A stretch of 64,000 bases of DNA from Sulfitobacter guttiformis (GTDB taxonomy: Bacteria > Pseudomonadota > Alphaproteobacteria > Rhodobacterales > Rhodobacteraceae). The stretch is from positions 1,550,001 through 1,614,000 of the forward strand of contig NZ_RAQK01000001.1 in the NCBI RefSeq assembly GCF_003610455.1. The letters are read 5' to 3'. This document shows positions 54,766 to 62,851 of this stretch, one piece after another. The position numbers were made by a program, and so were the translations under genes. Each line of letters starts with the position of its first letter. Position 1 is the first letter of the stretch. Below the pieces are notes generated by a model. The model did no database searches and was not told the origin of the DNA. It was given only the letters and a program-made list of their open reading frames with translations.

Positions 54766-55438
54766 CGGTGGCGAGCAGTTCTTCAGCGGTTGCCACCCCA
54801 TCGGGGTGCCCAACATCACACCACATCCCCGGATAGCTGAGGCCAAACAGCCGCTTCTCTTCCAGCATAACATCCCAAACAATATTGAGCGAGAAAACCC
54901 GTGCCACAATATTGGCCAGCAGGGCGGTCTTAATGATCTGCACACCGCCAAACACCACCCCCGCACCACGGGTCAGACGCCCATCAGGCGCAAGTGTGAA
55001 GTCACCTTTGCCCGAATGTTCAAGTGCGTGTGAAGGTTGTACACCCATCAAAAGCGCGTCCATTTTGTCAGGGTCCCAGGCATCAATAAGCAGGTGTAGC
55101 GGGTTTGGCCCACGCCAGATTGCATCGGTGTTCATGGTGATGACCGGTCCGTCTCCCAACATCGGCAGCGCGTTGCGCAGCCCGCCGCCGGTCTCGAGGA
55201 TGTGGGGAAGTTCAACAACGGTTTGCACGCCCAACGGGCCAAGATGCGCTGCCAGCAACTCTGGGAGGTAATGCAGATTTGCGACGATAACCGGCGGTGC
55301 GATATCTTGCGCCAGCGCCAGTGCGTGATCGATCAGCGGTTTGCCCGCAACCGGCACCATGGGTTTGGGGCGATCAGCGGTCAGGTGTTTCATCCGTGTG
55401 CCGAACCCTGCTGCAAACAGCATCACCGAAAAACTCAT
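54758..55438 (-). CDS. murU: Nucleotidyltransferase, MurU-like (N-acetylmuramate-1-phosphate uridylyltransferase)
   Basis: Sugar-nucleotide pyrophosphorylase of 226 residues with the signature VMLFAAGFGTRMKHLT and PKPMVPVAGKPLIDHAL, and ITMNTDAIW for metal binding. Paired with the kinase upstream it matches the AmgK-MurU route of Pseudomonas and many alphaproteobacteria. There, released MurNAc is phosphorylated and turned to UDP-MurNAc, bypassing fosfomycin-sensitive steps. A mannose-1-phosphate guanylyltransferase role is the alternative; the operon context favours MurU. From the ATG at 55438; the frame opens to 55561 within amgK. ATGA overlap with amgK. Confidence 0.75.
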   Translation of the reverse strand: MSFSVMLFAAGFGTRMKHLTADRPKPMVPVAGKPLIDHALALAQDIAPPVIVANLHYLPELLAAHLGPLGVQTVVELPHILETGGGLRNALPMLGDGPVITMNTDAIWRGPNPLHLLIDAWDPDKMDALLMGVQPSHALEHSGKGDFTLAPDGRLTRGAGVVFGGVQIIKTALLANIVARVFSLNIVWDVMLEEKRLFGLSYPGMWCDVGHPDGVATAEELLATDV

Positions 55439-56445
55439 ATCGCCGATTTCGCTTTGAGGGTGGCAAGGATGTCGTGCGTGGGTACGGGCATTGTTTCGCG
55501 GATATGGACAGCAATTGGCGCAAGCGCCGGATGGGCGAGGTTGCGCTCTACAAATTCCCACACGCGGGGGATTAGATCGACGTAACGCGGTTTGCCCAGC
55601 GCGATCGACAATTTGGCGAAAGCACCTACGATCCGCAAGTTACGCTGTACTCCGAGGATAGCATATGCCGCGCGAAATTCGGCGGAGTCCTGTGGGTTTT
55701 GCGTCAGATAGCGGTCAATCATCGCAGACTCGATCACGAGGGGCACATCGCGCCGCGCATCCTGAAGGATTGAGACAAGGTCATAGGCGGCGTGGCCCGA
55801 CATCGCGTCCTGAAAATCAAGCAGCCCAACGCGTGCTGCCCCGTCACGCGTTGGCAGCCACAATAGGTTCTCAGCGTGGTAATCACGCTGGATCAGAACC
55901 TGTGGCGCGGCTACAACGGGGACCAGTAGGTCCGCCATGATACGCTCGAACTCTGCTTGTTCAGGGGTGTTGCGCGCGCCTGTGATGCCGAACGAATACC
56001 ATTCGTAAGCGCGCGCGGCGAATTTGGACATCGTGACCGTATCGTATGGCGCAAGCGGTGGCAGAGGGGCGCCATGCAAAACAGTGAGTACATCTACTGC
56101 GGCCTCGTACAGAGGCAATTCCAGCGTTGCATCTCGTGCAATGACTTCTTTAAAAAGGTCATCTCCGAGGTCTTCAATAAGCAAGAGGCCTTGCTCTTTG
56201 TTTTGGTTGTAAATCTTGGGTGCGCTTAGCCCGATATTGAGAAGATGCCCGGCGATTGCGAGGAACGGCCGCACATCCTCGCCCCGCTCTTCGGGAGCAT
56301 CCATCAGGATTGATGTCTCTCCATCGGGGCGCACCAGGCGTTCGTAACGGCGGTTGGATGCATCGCCAGCCACGGTAATTCGTGTGGCATCGGCCCAGCC
56401 TGAGTTTGCAATAAAAGCGGTTAAAAGTTGTGCGCGGTCAGTCAT
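55435..56445 (-). CDS. amgK: Phosphotransferase, AmgK-like (N-acetylmuramate/N-acetylglucosamine kinase)
   Basis: A 336-residue kinase of the APH fold with VLIQRDYHAENLLWLP near residues 195-210 as catalytic loop, GLLDFQDAMSGHAAYDLVS as the metal-binding loop, and MDAPEERGEDVRPF. This set is typical of AmgK, which phosphorylates the anomeric position of MurNAc and GlcNAc released by wall turnover. The neighbour MurU makes the pair plausible. It overlaps tsaE by 4 bases and murU by 4. Not every APH-fold protein has this activity, so the call is inference from context. Confidence 0.75.
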   Translation of the reverse strand: MTDRAQLLTAFIANSGWADATRITVAGDASNRRYERLVRPDGETSILMDAPEERGEDVRPFLAIAGHLLNIGLSAPKIYNQNKEQGLLLIEDLGDDLFKEVIARDATLELPLYEAAVDVLTVLHGAPLPPLAPYDTVTMSKFAARAYEWYSFGITGARNTPEQAEFERIMADLLVPVVAAPQVLIQRDYHAENLLWLPTRDGAARVGLLDFQDAMSGHAAYDLVSILQDARRDVPLVIESAMIDRYLTQNPQDSAEFRAAYAILGVQRNLRIVGAFAKLSIALGKPRYVDLIPRVWEFVERNLAHPALAPIAVHIRETMPVPTHDILATLKAKSAI

Positions 56446-56909
56446 GGAATCCAGTCAGTCAATTTATCATCCCAGCGCGGATCAGACCATGTCGCGGTCA
56501 GCCTGCGGTGATCTTCAGCATCTGCAGGTAGGAGGCTGATGTCCAGCGCATCCTGAGGCCGCAACGTGGCCAGACGATCAGGCCATTCAATTAAACATAC
56601 CGCATGTTCCATCGCGTCGATTAGTCCAAGTTCCTCGATCTCGGAGGGATCTGAGAGGCGGTAGAGGTCTGCATGCCAAATCTCTAAGCCGCACGCGGCA
56701 TTATAGGTCTGCACCAACGTGAAAGTGGGGGAGGGAACATCCTCTGAAATTTCCAGCATCGACTGGATGAGCGCGCGGGCAAAATGGGTTTTGCCGGCCC
56801 CTACATCGCCGTGCAGCAGAATCGTATCGCCCGAACAGAGTCTAGCGCCAAGGCGGATAGCGAGTGCTGAGGTGTGATCGGGACTGGAAAGGGGGCAGGT
56901 GATTTGCAT
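56442..56909 (-). CDS. tsaE: tRNA threonylcarbamoyladenosine biosynthesis ATPase TsaE
   Basis: ATPase partner of TsaB-TsaD in making t6A at tRNA position 37. The 155-residue protein has Walker A HGDVGAGKTHFARALI near residues 33-48, DVPSPTFTLVQTY and EIWHADLYRL with the invariant HxDxYR, and IEWPDRL near 108. It is the first gene of the tsaE-amgK-murU-addB-addA operon; the upstream gap to the PAS gene is 41 bases. Confidence 0.93.
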   Translation of the reverse strand: MQITCPLSSPDHTSALAIRLGARLCSGDTILLHGDVGAGKTHFARALIQSMLEISEDVPSPTFTLVQTYNAACGLEIWHADLYRLSDPSEIEELGLIDAMEHAVCLIEWPDRLATLRPQDALDISLLPADAEDHRRLTATWSDPRWDDKLTDWIP

Positions 56910-56950
56910 ACCCGCAAACTACCTGCGCCGGACGTCACAGGAAAGAGGGG

Positions 56951-58440
56951 TCAGTCGACTGCTTGTCCCATTATGACGCCAAATGAGGCGGCTGCGGGAG
57001 TTTGATGGGAGAAACGAACAACCGTTGCACCAGACGCTATGGGTACAATTCTGCATTGCATCGGTGTTTGACCCTTTAGGCTAACAGGCATGCTCCATTC
57101 AGCGCGGTCTTCCAGCTTCATCACGGCATCCTTCAGGTCCTGCCACAGAGGATTAGCCACGGATTTATCTTTCCAGAGTTGCACGGCGTCGGTTATGGTT
57201 ACATCGGCAAAGCTGCTTTCACCATCAAACCCCCAAAGAGTATCATAGGCTTTGTTCGAGAAGGTAAGGATGCCGTCCTGTGAGAAAACGGCCAGAGCAT
57301 CCTCGAACGTATCAACAAGGCTTTGTCCCAGTTCAAGCTCAGCGCGAAAATTTCGGGTGAGGGATACCTCGGCGCTGATATCCTCCATAAGAAAGGCGAT
57401 TGCTCCATCAGGATGGGGTCGGCCTGTGACTCGGAATGTTTGGCCACCCTCCAGAGTCCAAGTCTCTTCAAACTGTCCGATTTCGGCTGCACTGATCAGA
57501 TCCGCCATCCGTTGGCGCCAGGTTTTATAGTTTTTGGCTCAGGCATCCGGCGGTTCTCACGCATTGCATCAAAGAAAGAATCAATCGTTGGTCGCGGACT
57601 GAGGAATGACACTGACAGACTGGTGAGATCGACAAGAGCGGGATTGAACAGCGCAAGCTGACGGTCGCGATTGAAAATGGCCAGCCCGATTGAGAGATGT
57701 GCAAAAGTTTTTGCAAGCGTCTGAACGAAATCGCGCTGGGCCTCTTCAGCGCGGATAAGTTCTATGAGGGATGTCGCGTGATAGAATGTGCCATCCGACA
57801 TCGGCTTCCGGGTCACGCTGAACCATTCGAAGATTTCGGGGCACTCAAGTGCAAGTTTAACGCGCTTTGTATCGCTGCCTCCAGCAATTGCAGGCAATTC
57901 GAATAAGTGGCCTGAGTGGTTATCAGAAGCTTTCGGTAATCTTTTTCTGAGTGCTGCATAGGCGTCATTATGCCAGACGAGGGCACCTGATTTGTCCAAT
58001 TTCCAGACAGGGTAGGGCAGATGTTCGCTTACCTGTCTCAGGACCTTCAGCTCTTCAAGGTCCGGCGCAAGAACTGATTGTTCTTTTGCTCCGTGAAACA
58101 GAACTGTCGCCCCATTTTCATGCCAGATAATTTCAATATCGCTGCCATTCCCCTTAAGGACTAATTCCCCGCAGTCTTTGGCATGAGCCACCGGCGGGAA
58201 ATCGGGGTAGTGCGGTACAAGTATATTATGCAGATCGGCCCAATTATGCGCGCCGATTGCGATGGGGAGGTTCGCGAGTGCACTGTCGGTTGCATGTTCG
58301 ATAACGCCATCGCGGAAAAGGATTGCTGGCACATCTTTTTCCACCGGCTGGTCAGCTGGTTTTTGGGGCCTCAGAACCCACCAAATGCCAAGTGCGACAG
58401 TCGGCAGAACCACGGCAAAAATGAGAATCAGATCCGTCAA
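56951..58440 (-). pseudogene. PAS-domain protein gene, interrupted by a one-base frameshift
   Basis: Two frames on the minus strand, 57496-58440 (314 aa) and 56951-57508 (185 aa), clearly belong to one gene. The first has a hydrophobic N-terminus (ILIFAVVLPTVALGIWWV), then PAS-like segments with LPYPVWKLDKSGALVWHNDAYAALR and LSIGLAIFNRDRQLALFNPAL, quoted in part. It then reads out of frame for its last residues (after EPK: TIKPGANGWRI). The second frame continues NYKTWRQRMADLISAAE and PAS domain FEDALAVFSQDGILTFSNKAYDTLWGFDG, in part. A run of five A at 57531-57535 needs a sixth to restore one 496-residue protein. The second frame has no ribosome site. It is adjacent to regB, lacks any kinase domain and its function is unknown. 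Confidence 0.8.
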
Positions 58441-58518
58441 ACGATACTCCGCATGCCCAAGTGGGCAAAATCACTCTGCATTAATTAGTCTTTATAAAGT
58501 GTTAATTCTGAGACCAAT

Positions 58519-59910
58519 TTATGCCTCCGCAAAGCGGGCGTTCTGCCCTGAGGTCACTGCGTTCTCGCCCTCGCGGGCGTCAATCGTACTGCGCGGCCAT
58601 CTCACCTCGACCACGGCACCGATATGAGCGCTTATATACCCCGCCTCGTCCGCTCCGTTGGCAAAGCGCAGACTGGCGCCAGAACGCTCCAGCAATGTCT
58701 TTGCAATGAAAAGACCAAGGCCCATGCCCTCATACTCGGGGCGCGACAAATCTTTTTTCCGATTTCGACGTTGGCCCATAAACGGGTCACCCAGACGGCC
58801 CAGAATTTGTGGCGGAAAGCCCTCACCATCATCGAGAATTCGCAGAGTAATGGTTTCGTCGGTCCATCTGGTTTCAATCCAAACGGTTGTCTTAGAAAAA
58901 TCGACGGCGTTCTGTATCAAATTGCGGAGACCGTGTATGATCTCTGGCATGCGCAGGATCGCGGGCTGAGGTCCGGTTGGCGCATCTAGATCGTGCAGAT
59001 TAATCACCACATCCTTGCCGCGTCCCATATGCGGCTCCGCAGCAGCCTCGACCACTGTAATGAGCGGGGCCTGACGCATGTGCAGATCGTCCTTTCCGGC
59101 ACGGCCCATATCTCGCAAAATATCACGGCAGCGGTTTGTCTGTTCCACAATCAACTCTGCATCCTCGCGCAGCTCCGGCATATCGCGTAATTCCTGAACC
59201 AGTTCGGCACTCGCAAGTTTGATGGTCGCCAATGGGGTTCCCAACTCGTGCGCGGCAGCGGCAACAACACCGCCCAGATCGGTAAGCTTTTGCTCGCGTG
59301 CAAGGGCCATTTGGGTGGCCGCAAGTGCGTCTGACATCAGGTGGATCTCGGATGTGACCCGCCGCGAATAAGCAGATGTAAATACGACGGCGATGATCAA
59401 CGCGATCCATTGTCCAAAAATGAACAGTTGTGGAATTTGCAGGACATCACCGGCACCGGTTCGCAACGGGAAATGATAAAAGGCGAGGACACTGACGCTC
59501 ACGATTGCCATGCCGCATAGAACCATCGTGGCACGCAAACTCAGCGCTGTTGCCGAAATTGTCACAGGTCCTAAAAGCAACAGTGTGAAGGGATTGTTCA
59601 ACCCGCCGGTCAAAAACAGCAACACACTCAGCTGTAGTAGGTCGAAAATAACCATCGCCATATTCTGGCGTTCGGAGAGACGCTTGTTTTCGGGAAAGAC
59701 AAACCCGGCTACAAGGTTGAAAATCACCGAAACCCCGATCGCAAAATAGCACCAACCGAGTTCGAGCTGAATGCCGAACAGTTGGGGCGTGATAGTGACG
59801 GCTACGAATTGTCCCGAAATGGCGACCCAACGTAACAGGATCATCGTACGCAGACGGATCCAGTTGGCCCTTTTTCGCGCGCCCAAAGGGCGGATTGTTT
59901 GCTGCGGCAT
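58519..59910 (-). CDS. regB: Redox-sensing histidine kinase RegB/PrrB
   Basis: Membrane kinase that reads the quinone pool and oxidation state and phosphorylates RegA, controlling respiration, and where present photosynthesis, carbon and nitrogen genes. The 463-residue protein has six N-terminal membrane segments. The quinone motif GGLNNPFTLLLLGPVT lies near residues 100-115. The H box AAHELGTPLATIK has His near 221, and the redox Cys is in TNRCRDIL near 261. C-terminal ATP motifs LRNLIQNAVDF, ILDDGEGFPP and GMGLGLFIAKTLL follow. It is divergent from senC across a 113-base gap, the classic regB / senC-regA arrangement. Confidence 0.95.
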   Translation of the reverse strand: MPQQTIRPLGARKRANWIRLRTMILLRWVAISGQFVAVTITPQLFGIQLELGWCYFAIGVSVIFNLVAGFVFPENKRLSERQNMAMVIFDLLQLSVLLFLTGGLNNPFTLLLLGPVTISATALSLRATMVLCGMAIVSVSVLAFYHFPLRTGAGDVLQIPQLFIFGQWIALIIAVVFTSAYSRRVTSEIHLMSDALAATQMALAREQKLTDLGGVVAAAAHELGTPLATIKLASAELVQELRDMPELREDAELIVEQTNRCRDILRDMGRAGKDDLHMRQAPLITVVEAAAEPHMGRGKDVVINLHDLDAPTGPQPAILRMPEIIHGLRNLIQNAVDFSKTTVWIETRWTDETITLRILDDGEGFPPQILGRLGDPFMGQRRNRKKDLSRPEYEGMGLGLFIAKTLLERSGASLRFANGADEAGYISAHIGAVVEVRWPRSTIDAREGENAVTSGQNARFAEA

Positions 59911-60023
59911 CTAGGCGCTCTCTCCGAGAAGTGACTTGCATTGCACCAGACCTAGCGTAGTTCTGGCCAAAATCATCATCAAGCGCGCCTAATGACGCGT
60001 CCTGTGCCCCCAAGGAGATACTC

Positions 60024-60632
60024 ATGTTACGTATTGTTGCAATCGGTGCTGTTGTTATTGCGGGGGCCGGACTGCTGTCTATGGCTATCTACTCGGGGCG
60101 CAGCGATGACGCTCAATTCGCCTCATGTGGTGCTGCAAGCGTGGCTGGCGATTTAGGTGGCCCCTTCACATTGATCAATGGTGCGGGCCAGACGGTAACC
60201 AGCGCTGAAGTAATCACCGAGCCTACATTGATATATTTTGGCTACACCTATTGCCCTGACGTCTGCCCGCTTGATGTTGACCGCAATGCTGCTGCTATTG
60301 AAATACTCGAAGAGCGTGGGCAATCCGTGACGCCCGTATTCATCACTGTCGATCCCGCCCGCGATACCCCCGAGGTTGTCCGTGATTTCGCCGATGCAAT
60401 GCACCCGCGTATGATCGGTCTGACCGGAAGTGATGCGCAAGTGGCGGAGGCAAGCAAGGCCTACCGCACTTACTTCAAAGCGCATCCGCCTGTTGACGGT
60501 GAATACCTCGTGGATCATTCAACCTTCAGCTACCTTGTGACACCGGAGCAAGGCTTTGTGGAGTTTTTCCGCCGCGAGCTGACGCCGGAACAGTTGGCAG
60601 ACAAGATAGGTTGTTTTGTCGATGCCATTTGA
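60024..60632 (+). CDS. senC: SCO1/SenC/PrrC family protein
   Basis: Copper chaperone or thiol-disulfide factor for cytochrome oxidase assembly, also linked to RegB signalling. The 202-residue protein has an N-terminal anchor (IVAIGAVVIAGAGLLSMAIY), the metal-binding YFGYTYCPDVCPLD with Cys77 and Cys81, and the third ligand His near 165 in VDHSTFSYLV. AAGGAG precedes the ATG. It lies upstream of regA on the same strand with a 66-base gap. Confidence 0.94.
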   Translation: MLRIVAIGAVVIAGAGLLSMAIYSGRSDDAQFASCGAASVAGDLGGPFTLINGAGQTVTSAEVITEPTLIYFGYTYCPDVCPLDVDRNAAAIEILEERGQSVTPVFITVDPARDTPEVVRDFADAMHPRMIGLTGSDAQVAEASKAYRTYFKAHPPVDGEYLVDHSTFSYLVTPEQGFVEFFRRELTPEQLADKIGCFVDAI

Positions 60633-60698
60633 CCAGCGGCGCATATGCTCCATATTCAGGAACAAGTGCAGTAACCGTTTCTGATAAGGCGTCACACA

Positions 60699-61253
60699 AT
60701 GCAAGAAGACATCAAGCCTGACCTTGGCCCCGACAAGACCCTTTTGCTTCTTGATGATGACGAGCCTTTTTTGCGCCGTCTTGCCAAGGCGATGGAGAAA
60801 CGGGGCTTTGAGGTCGAGATGGCTGGTTCTGTGGCCGCAGGTTCTGCTATTGCTACGGCCCGTCCACCTGCCTATGCGGTTTGCGATTTGCGGCTTGAGG
60901 ACGGTAACGGCTTAGACGTTGTCGAAATCCTGCGCGAAAAACGTCCCGATGCGAGGGTTGTGGTGCTGACAGGCTATGGCGCAATCGCAACTGCTGTCGC
61001 CGCAGTAAAAATCGGGGCGACAGATTATTTGTCAAAGCCAGCCGATGCGACCGACATTACGAATGCGCTGCTGGCAAAGGGCGACAACCTACCGCCGCCG
61101 CCGGAAAACCCTATGAGTGCCGACCGTGTGAGGTGGGAACATATTCAGCGTGTATACGAGTTGTGCGAGCGCAATGTGTCCGAAACCGCGCGGCGTTTAA
61201 ACATGCACCGCCGCACGTTGCAGCGGATATTGGCAAAGCGTAGCCCGCGTTAG
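60699..61253 (+). CDS. regA: Response regulator RegA/PrrA
   Basis: DNA-binding regulator paired with RegB. The 184-residue protein has the receiver acidic pocket LLLDDDEPF, phospho-acceptor Asp63 in VCDLRLEDGNGLD and KP in YLSKPAD. The four-proline linker (LPPPPENPMS) and the Fis-type helix-turn-helix NVSETARRLNMHRRTLQRIL at the end are the near-invariant mark of this family. The gene converges with the GNAT gene. AAGGCG, a weak ribosome site, precedes the ATG. Confidence 0.96.
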   Translation: MQEDIKPDLGPDKTLLLLDDDEPFLRRLAKAMEKRGFEVEMAGSVAAGSAIATARPPAYAVCDLRLEDGNGLDVVEILREKRPDARVVVLTGYGAIATAVAAVKIGATDYLSKPADATDITNALLAKGDNLPPPPENPMSADRVRWEHIQRVYELCERNVSETARRLNMHRRTLQRILAKRSPR

Positions 61254-61274
61254 GCCGGAGTCTAACCAAACACT

Positions 61275-61760
61275 TCACACATCATATCTCTTGCTGATCT
61301 TGTTTACGATCTGGCCACTTTCGAGTGCGACACCCTCATCAATGGTCCATATGCGAAAGCCCCGGCTTTGATAGTAAGTTAGACCGCCTTCATTATCGGC
61401 GCGGATGGTTGCATTGATCCATTTATAACCGACCGCCTTTGCCGCCGCTGCTGTAGCGGTAAAGAGGGCTGAACCTATGCCAAGTCCTGTGCGTCCGATC
61501 TGAACAAAGCTCGCGATATCGCAAGCCTCCGGCGGCAGCTTTTCATGAGGAGATATCCACTGAAACCCTACCACCTGTTCTGTATCGTCGAGTGCGACAT
61601 GCCAGGCTGAGGAGGTTTTGTTAATTGCCATCCATTCATTCAGGTCGTTCCCTGTGACAGGTCGGGTGAGGGCGGTCGTGCCGCCTTTTTCGATGATCTC
61701 ATTCAACAGCTTTGCCATTGATCCGGCGTCAAGCGGCATCGCGGGGCGTACTTTGATCAT
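61275..61760 (-). CDS. GNAT family N-acetyltransferase
   Basis: A 161-residue single GNAT domain. The acetyl-CoA loop is seen as QIGRTGLGIGSALFTATAAAAKA near residues 93-115 (partly quoted), with a following YYQSRGFRIW strand typical of motif B. The substrate is unknown. Its ATG overlaps the HD gene stop by 4 bases, so the two are co-translated. It converges with regA with 21 bases between stops. Confidence 0.85.
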   Translation of the reverse strand: MIKVRPAMPLDAGSMAKLLNEIIEKGGTTALTRPVTGNDLNEWMAINKTSSAWHVALDDTEQVVGFQWISPHEKLPPEACDIASFVQIGRTGLGIGSALFTATAAAAKAVGYKWINATIRADNEGGLTYYQSRGFRIWTIDEGVALESGQIVNKISKRYDV

Positions 61761-62353
61761 GGCATCTGCCCCAGTAGGTATGCATGGCGCGCAGTGAAAT
61801 CTGCACGTACCTCCACTGGGGGACGCAAAGTTATCCCAAGCCCCTCCTTGAGTGCGATATCAGGCTTGCCAAAAAAGCGGTCTGCCTCGGCCTCGTCGAA
61901 CCCTGCAATCTGCACGGCCTCCATCCATGCGCTTACGCGGTCTGCTTTCTTGATTTGCTTTTTGATCGTTGCAGGTACCTTTGCGGGCAGCCCGAACCGT
62001 ATATGAACCGCCGCCTCAAGGCGCTCGTCGAGCGCGCCATAATTGGGACCAACAGCGGCCTTCACCGGCGAGATCATATCACCGATCACATATTCCGGCG
62101 CATCGTGCAGCAGCGCAGCCAGCCGCCATTTTGCAGGTGCATTGGGCACGATACGGCCAAAAATGGTTTCAACCAAAATCGAATGTTCAGCCACGGAATA
62201 TGCAAAATCCCCCTTGGTCTGCCCATTCCATCGCGCCACAAATGCAAGGCCGTGCGCAATGTCCTCTATCTCTATGTCGACGGGCGTAGGATCAAGAAGA
62301 TCGAGCCTGCGACCCGATAACATGCGCTGCCATGCGCGGGGTTGGTGCGCCAT
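61757..62353 (-). CDS. HD domain hydrolase (YfbR-like)
   Basis: A 198-residue metal-dependent HD-fold protein. SVAEHSILVETIF supplies the first His, ALLHDAPEYVIGDM the HD pair near residues 82-90, and VKAAVGPNYGALDERLEAAV follows. This pattern is that of YfbR-type 5-prime nucleotidases that act on deoxynucleoside monophosphates; other HD phosphatases cannot be excluded. The ATG at 62353 has GAGG 5 bases upstream; an ATG at 62368 is possible and the frame to 62545 is not needed. Confidence 0.82.
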   Translation of the reverse strand: MAHQPRAWQRMLSGRRLDLLDPTPVDIEIEDIAHGLAFVARWNGQTKGDFAYSVAEHSILVETIFGRIVPNAPAKWRLAALLHDAPEYVIGDMISPVKAAVGPNYGALDERLEAAVHIRFGLPAKVPATIKKQIKKADRVSAWMEAVQIAGFDEAEADRFFGKPDIALKEGLGITLRPPVEVRADFTARHAYLLGQMP

Positions 62354-62452
62354 CTTTGCCTCTTTCATTCGCCACTTCGGGTTTTGTTCCCAAAATAAAC
62401 ATTGGAACGCAATGCGCTCTGTTGCGGTTGATGCTGCAACAAGGAGATGAAG

Positions 62453-62758
62453 ATGAAAACCACATTCACAGCATTTGCAGCGATTATCGCCATGACGACT
62501 ACCGCCGCAGCGCAAGACGTTTGTATGAATGCCGCTGAGTTGCAATCCTCTCTTATAGACTGGTACGGGGAAAGTCCTGTTTCGGGACCTTCACGCGATA
62601 ACACGCGTCTGTGGGTGTCTGATGCAAGCGGGTCGTGGACCCTGGTTCGTACTCTTTCTGACGGAAATGCTTGTGTAGAAGCGCAGGGCGGTAACTGGTC
62701 AGCTGGGATGGATCCCGAAGAAATGCTCGCCTCTATTCAGGCGCGCACCGACGGCTGA
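62453..62758 (+). CDS. Small secreted protein, function unknown
   Basis: A 101-residue product beginning MKTTFTAFAAIIAMTTTAAA, a signal peptide with likely cleavage at AAA-QDV. The mature part is about 80 residues with two cysteines (DVCMNAAELQ and NACVEAQGG), which could form a disulfide, and a WTLVRTLSDG strand. AAGGAG lies 6 bases before the ATG at 62453; the ATG at 62447 directly abuts that sequence and is too close. I do not recognise the family. It is divergent from the HD gene and 93 bases before ahcY. Confidence 0.72.
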   Translation: MKTTFTAFAAIIAMTTTAAAQDVCMNAAELQSSLIDWYGESPVSGPSRDNTRLWVSDASGSWTLVRTLSDGNACVEAQGGNWSAGMDPEEMLASIQARTDG

Positions 62759-62851
62759 GGCAATTCGCCCCTGTAACCAACAAACGCCGCAGATTGCGAA
62801 AACCCGACCTTGGTGCTATGCGCGCTCCAACAGATACGAAGGAGCGCCACA

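Noticed and set aside
54766..54969. Longer AddB N-terminus from the open frame
   Set aside because: It overlaps most of the murU 3-prime half, has no AddB-like sequence, and the ATG at 54765 matches the expected start.
57528..57540. Programmed -1 ribosomal frameshift in the PAS gene
   Set aside because: The in-frame words CCA AAA ACT do not make the X XXY YYZ slippery heptamer, so a homopolymer indel is the simpler account, though slippage on AAA is not excluded.
62759..62851. SAH or SAM riboswitch before ahcY
   Set aside because: The 93-base gap lacks the conserved GC-rich core I would expect for the SAH riboswitch, and no clear pseudoknot pairing is seen.
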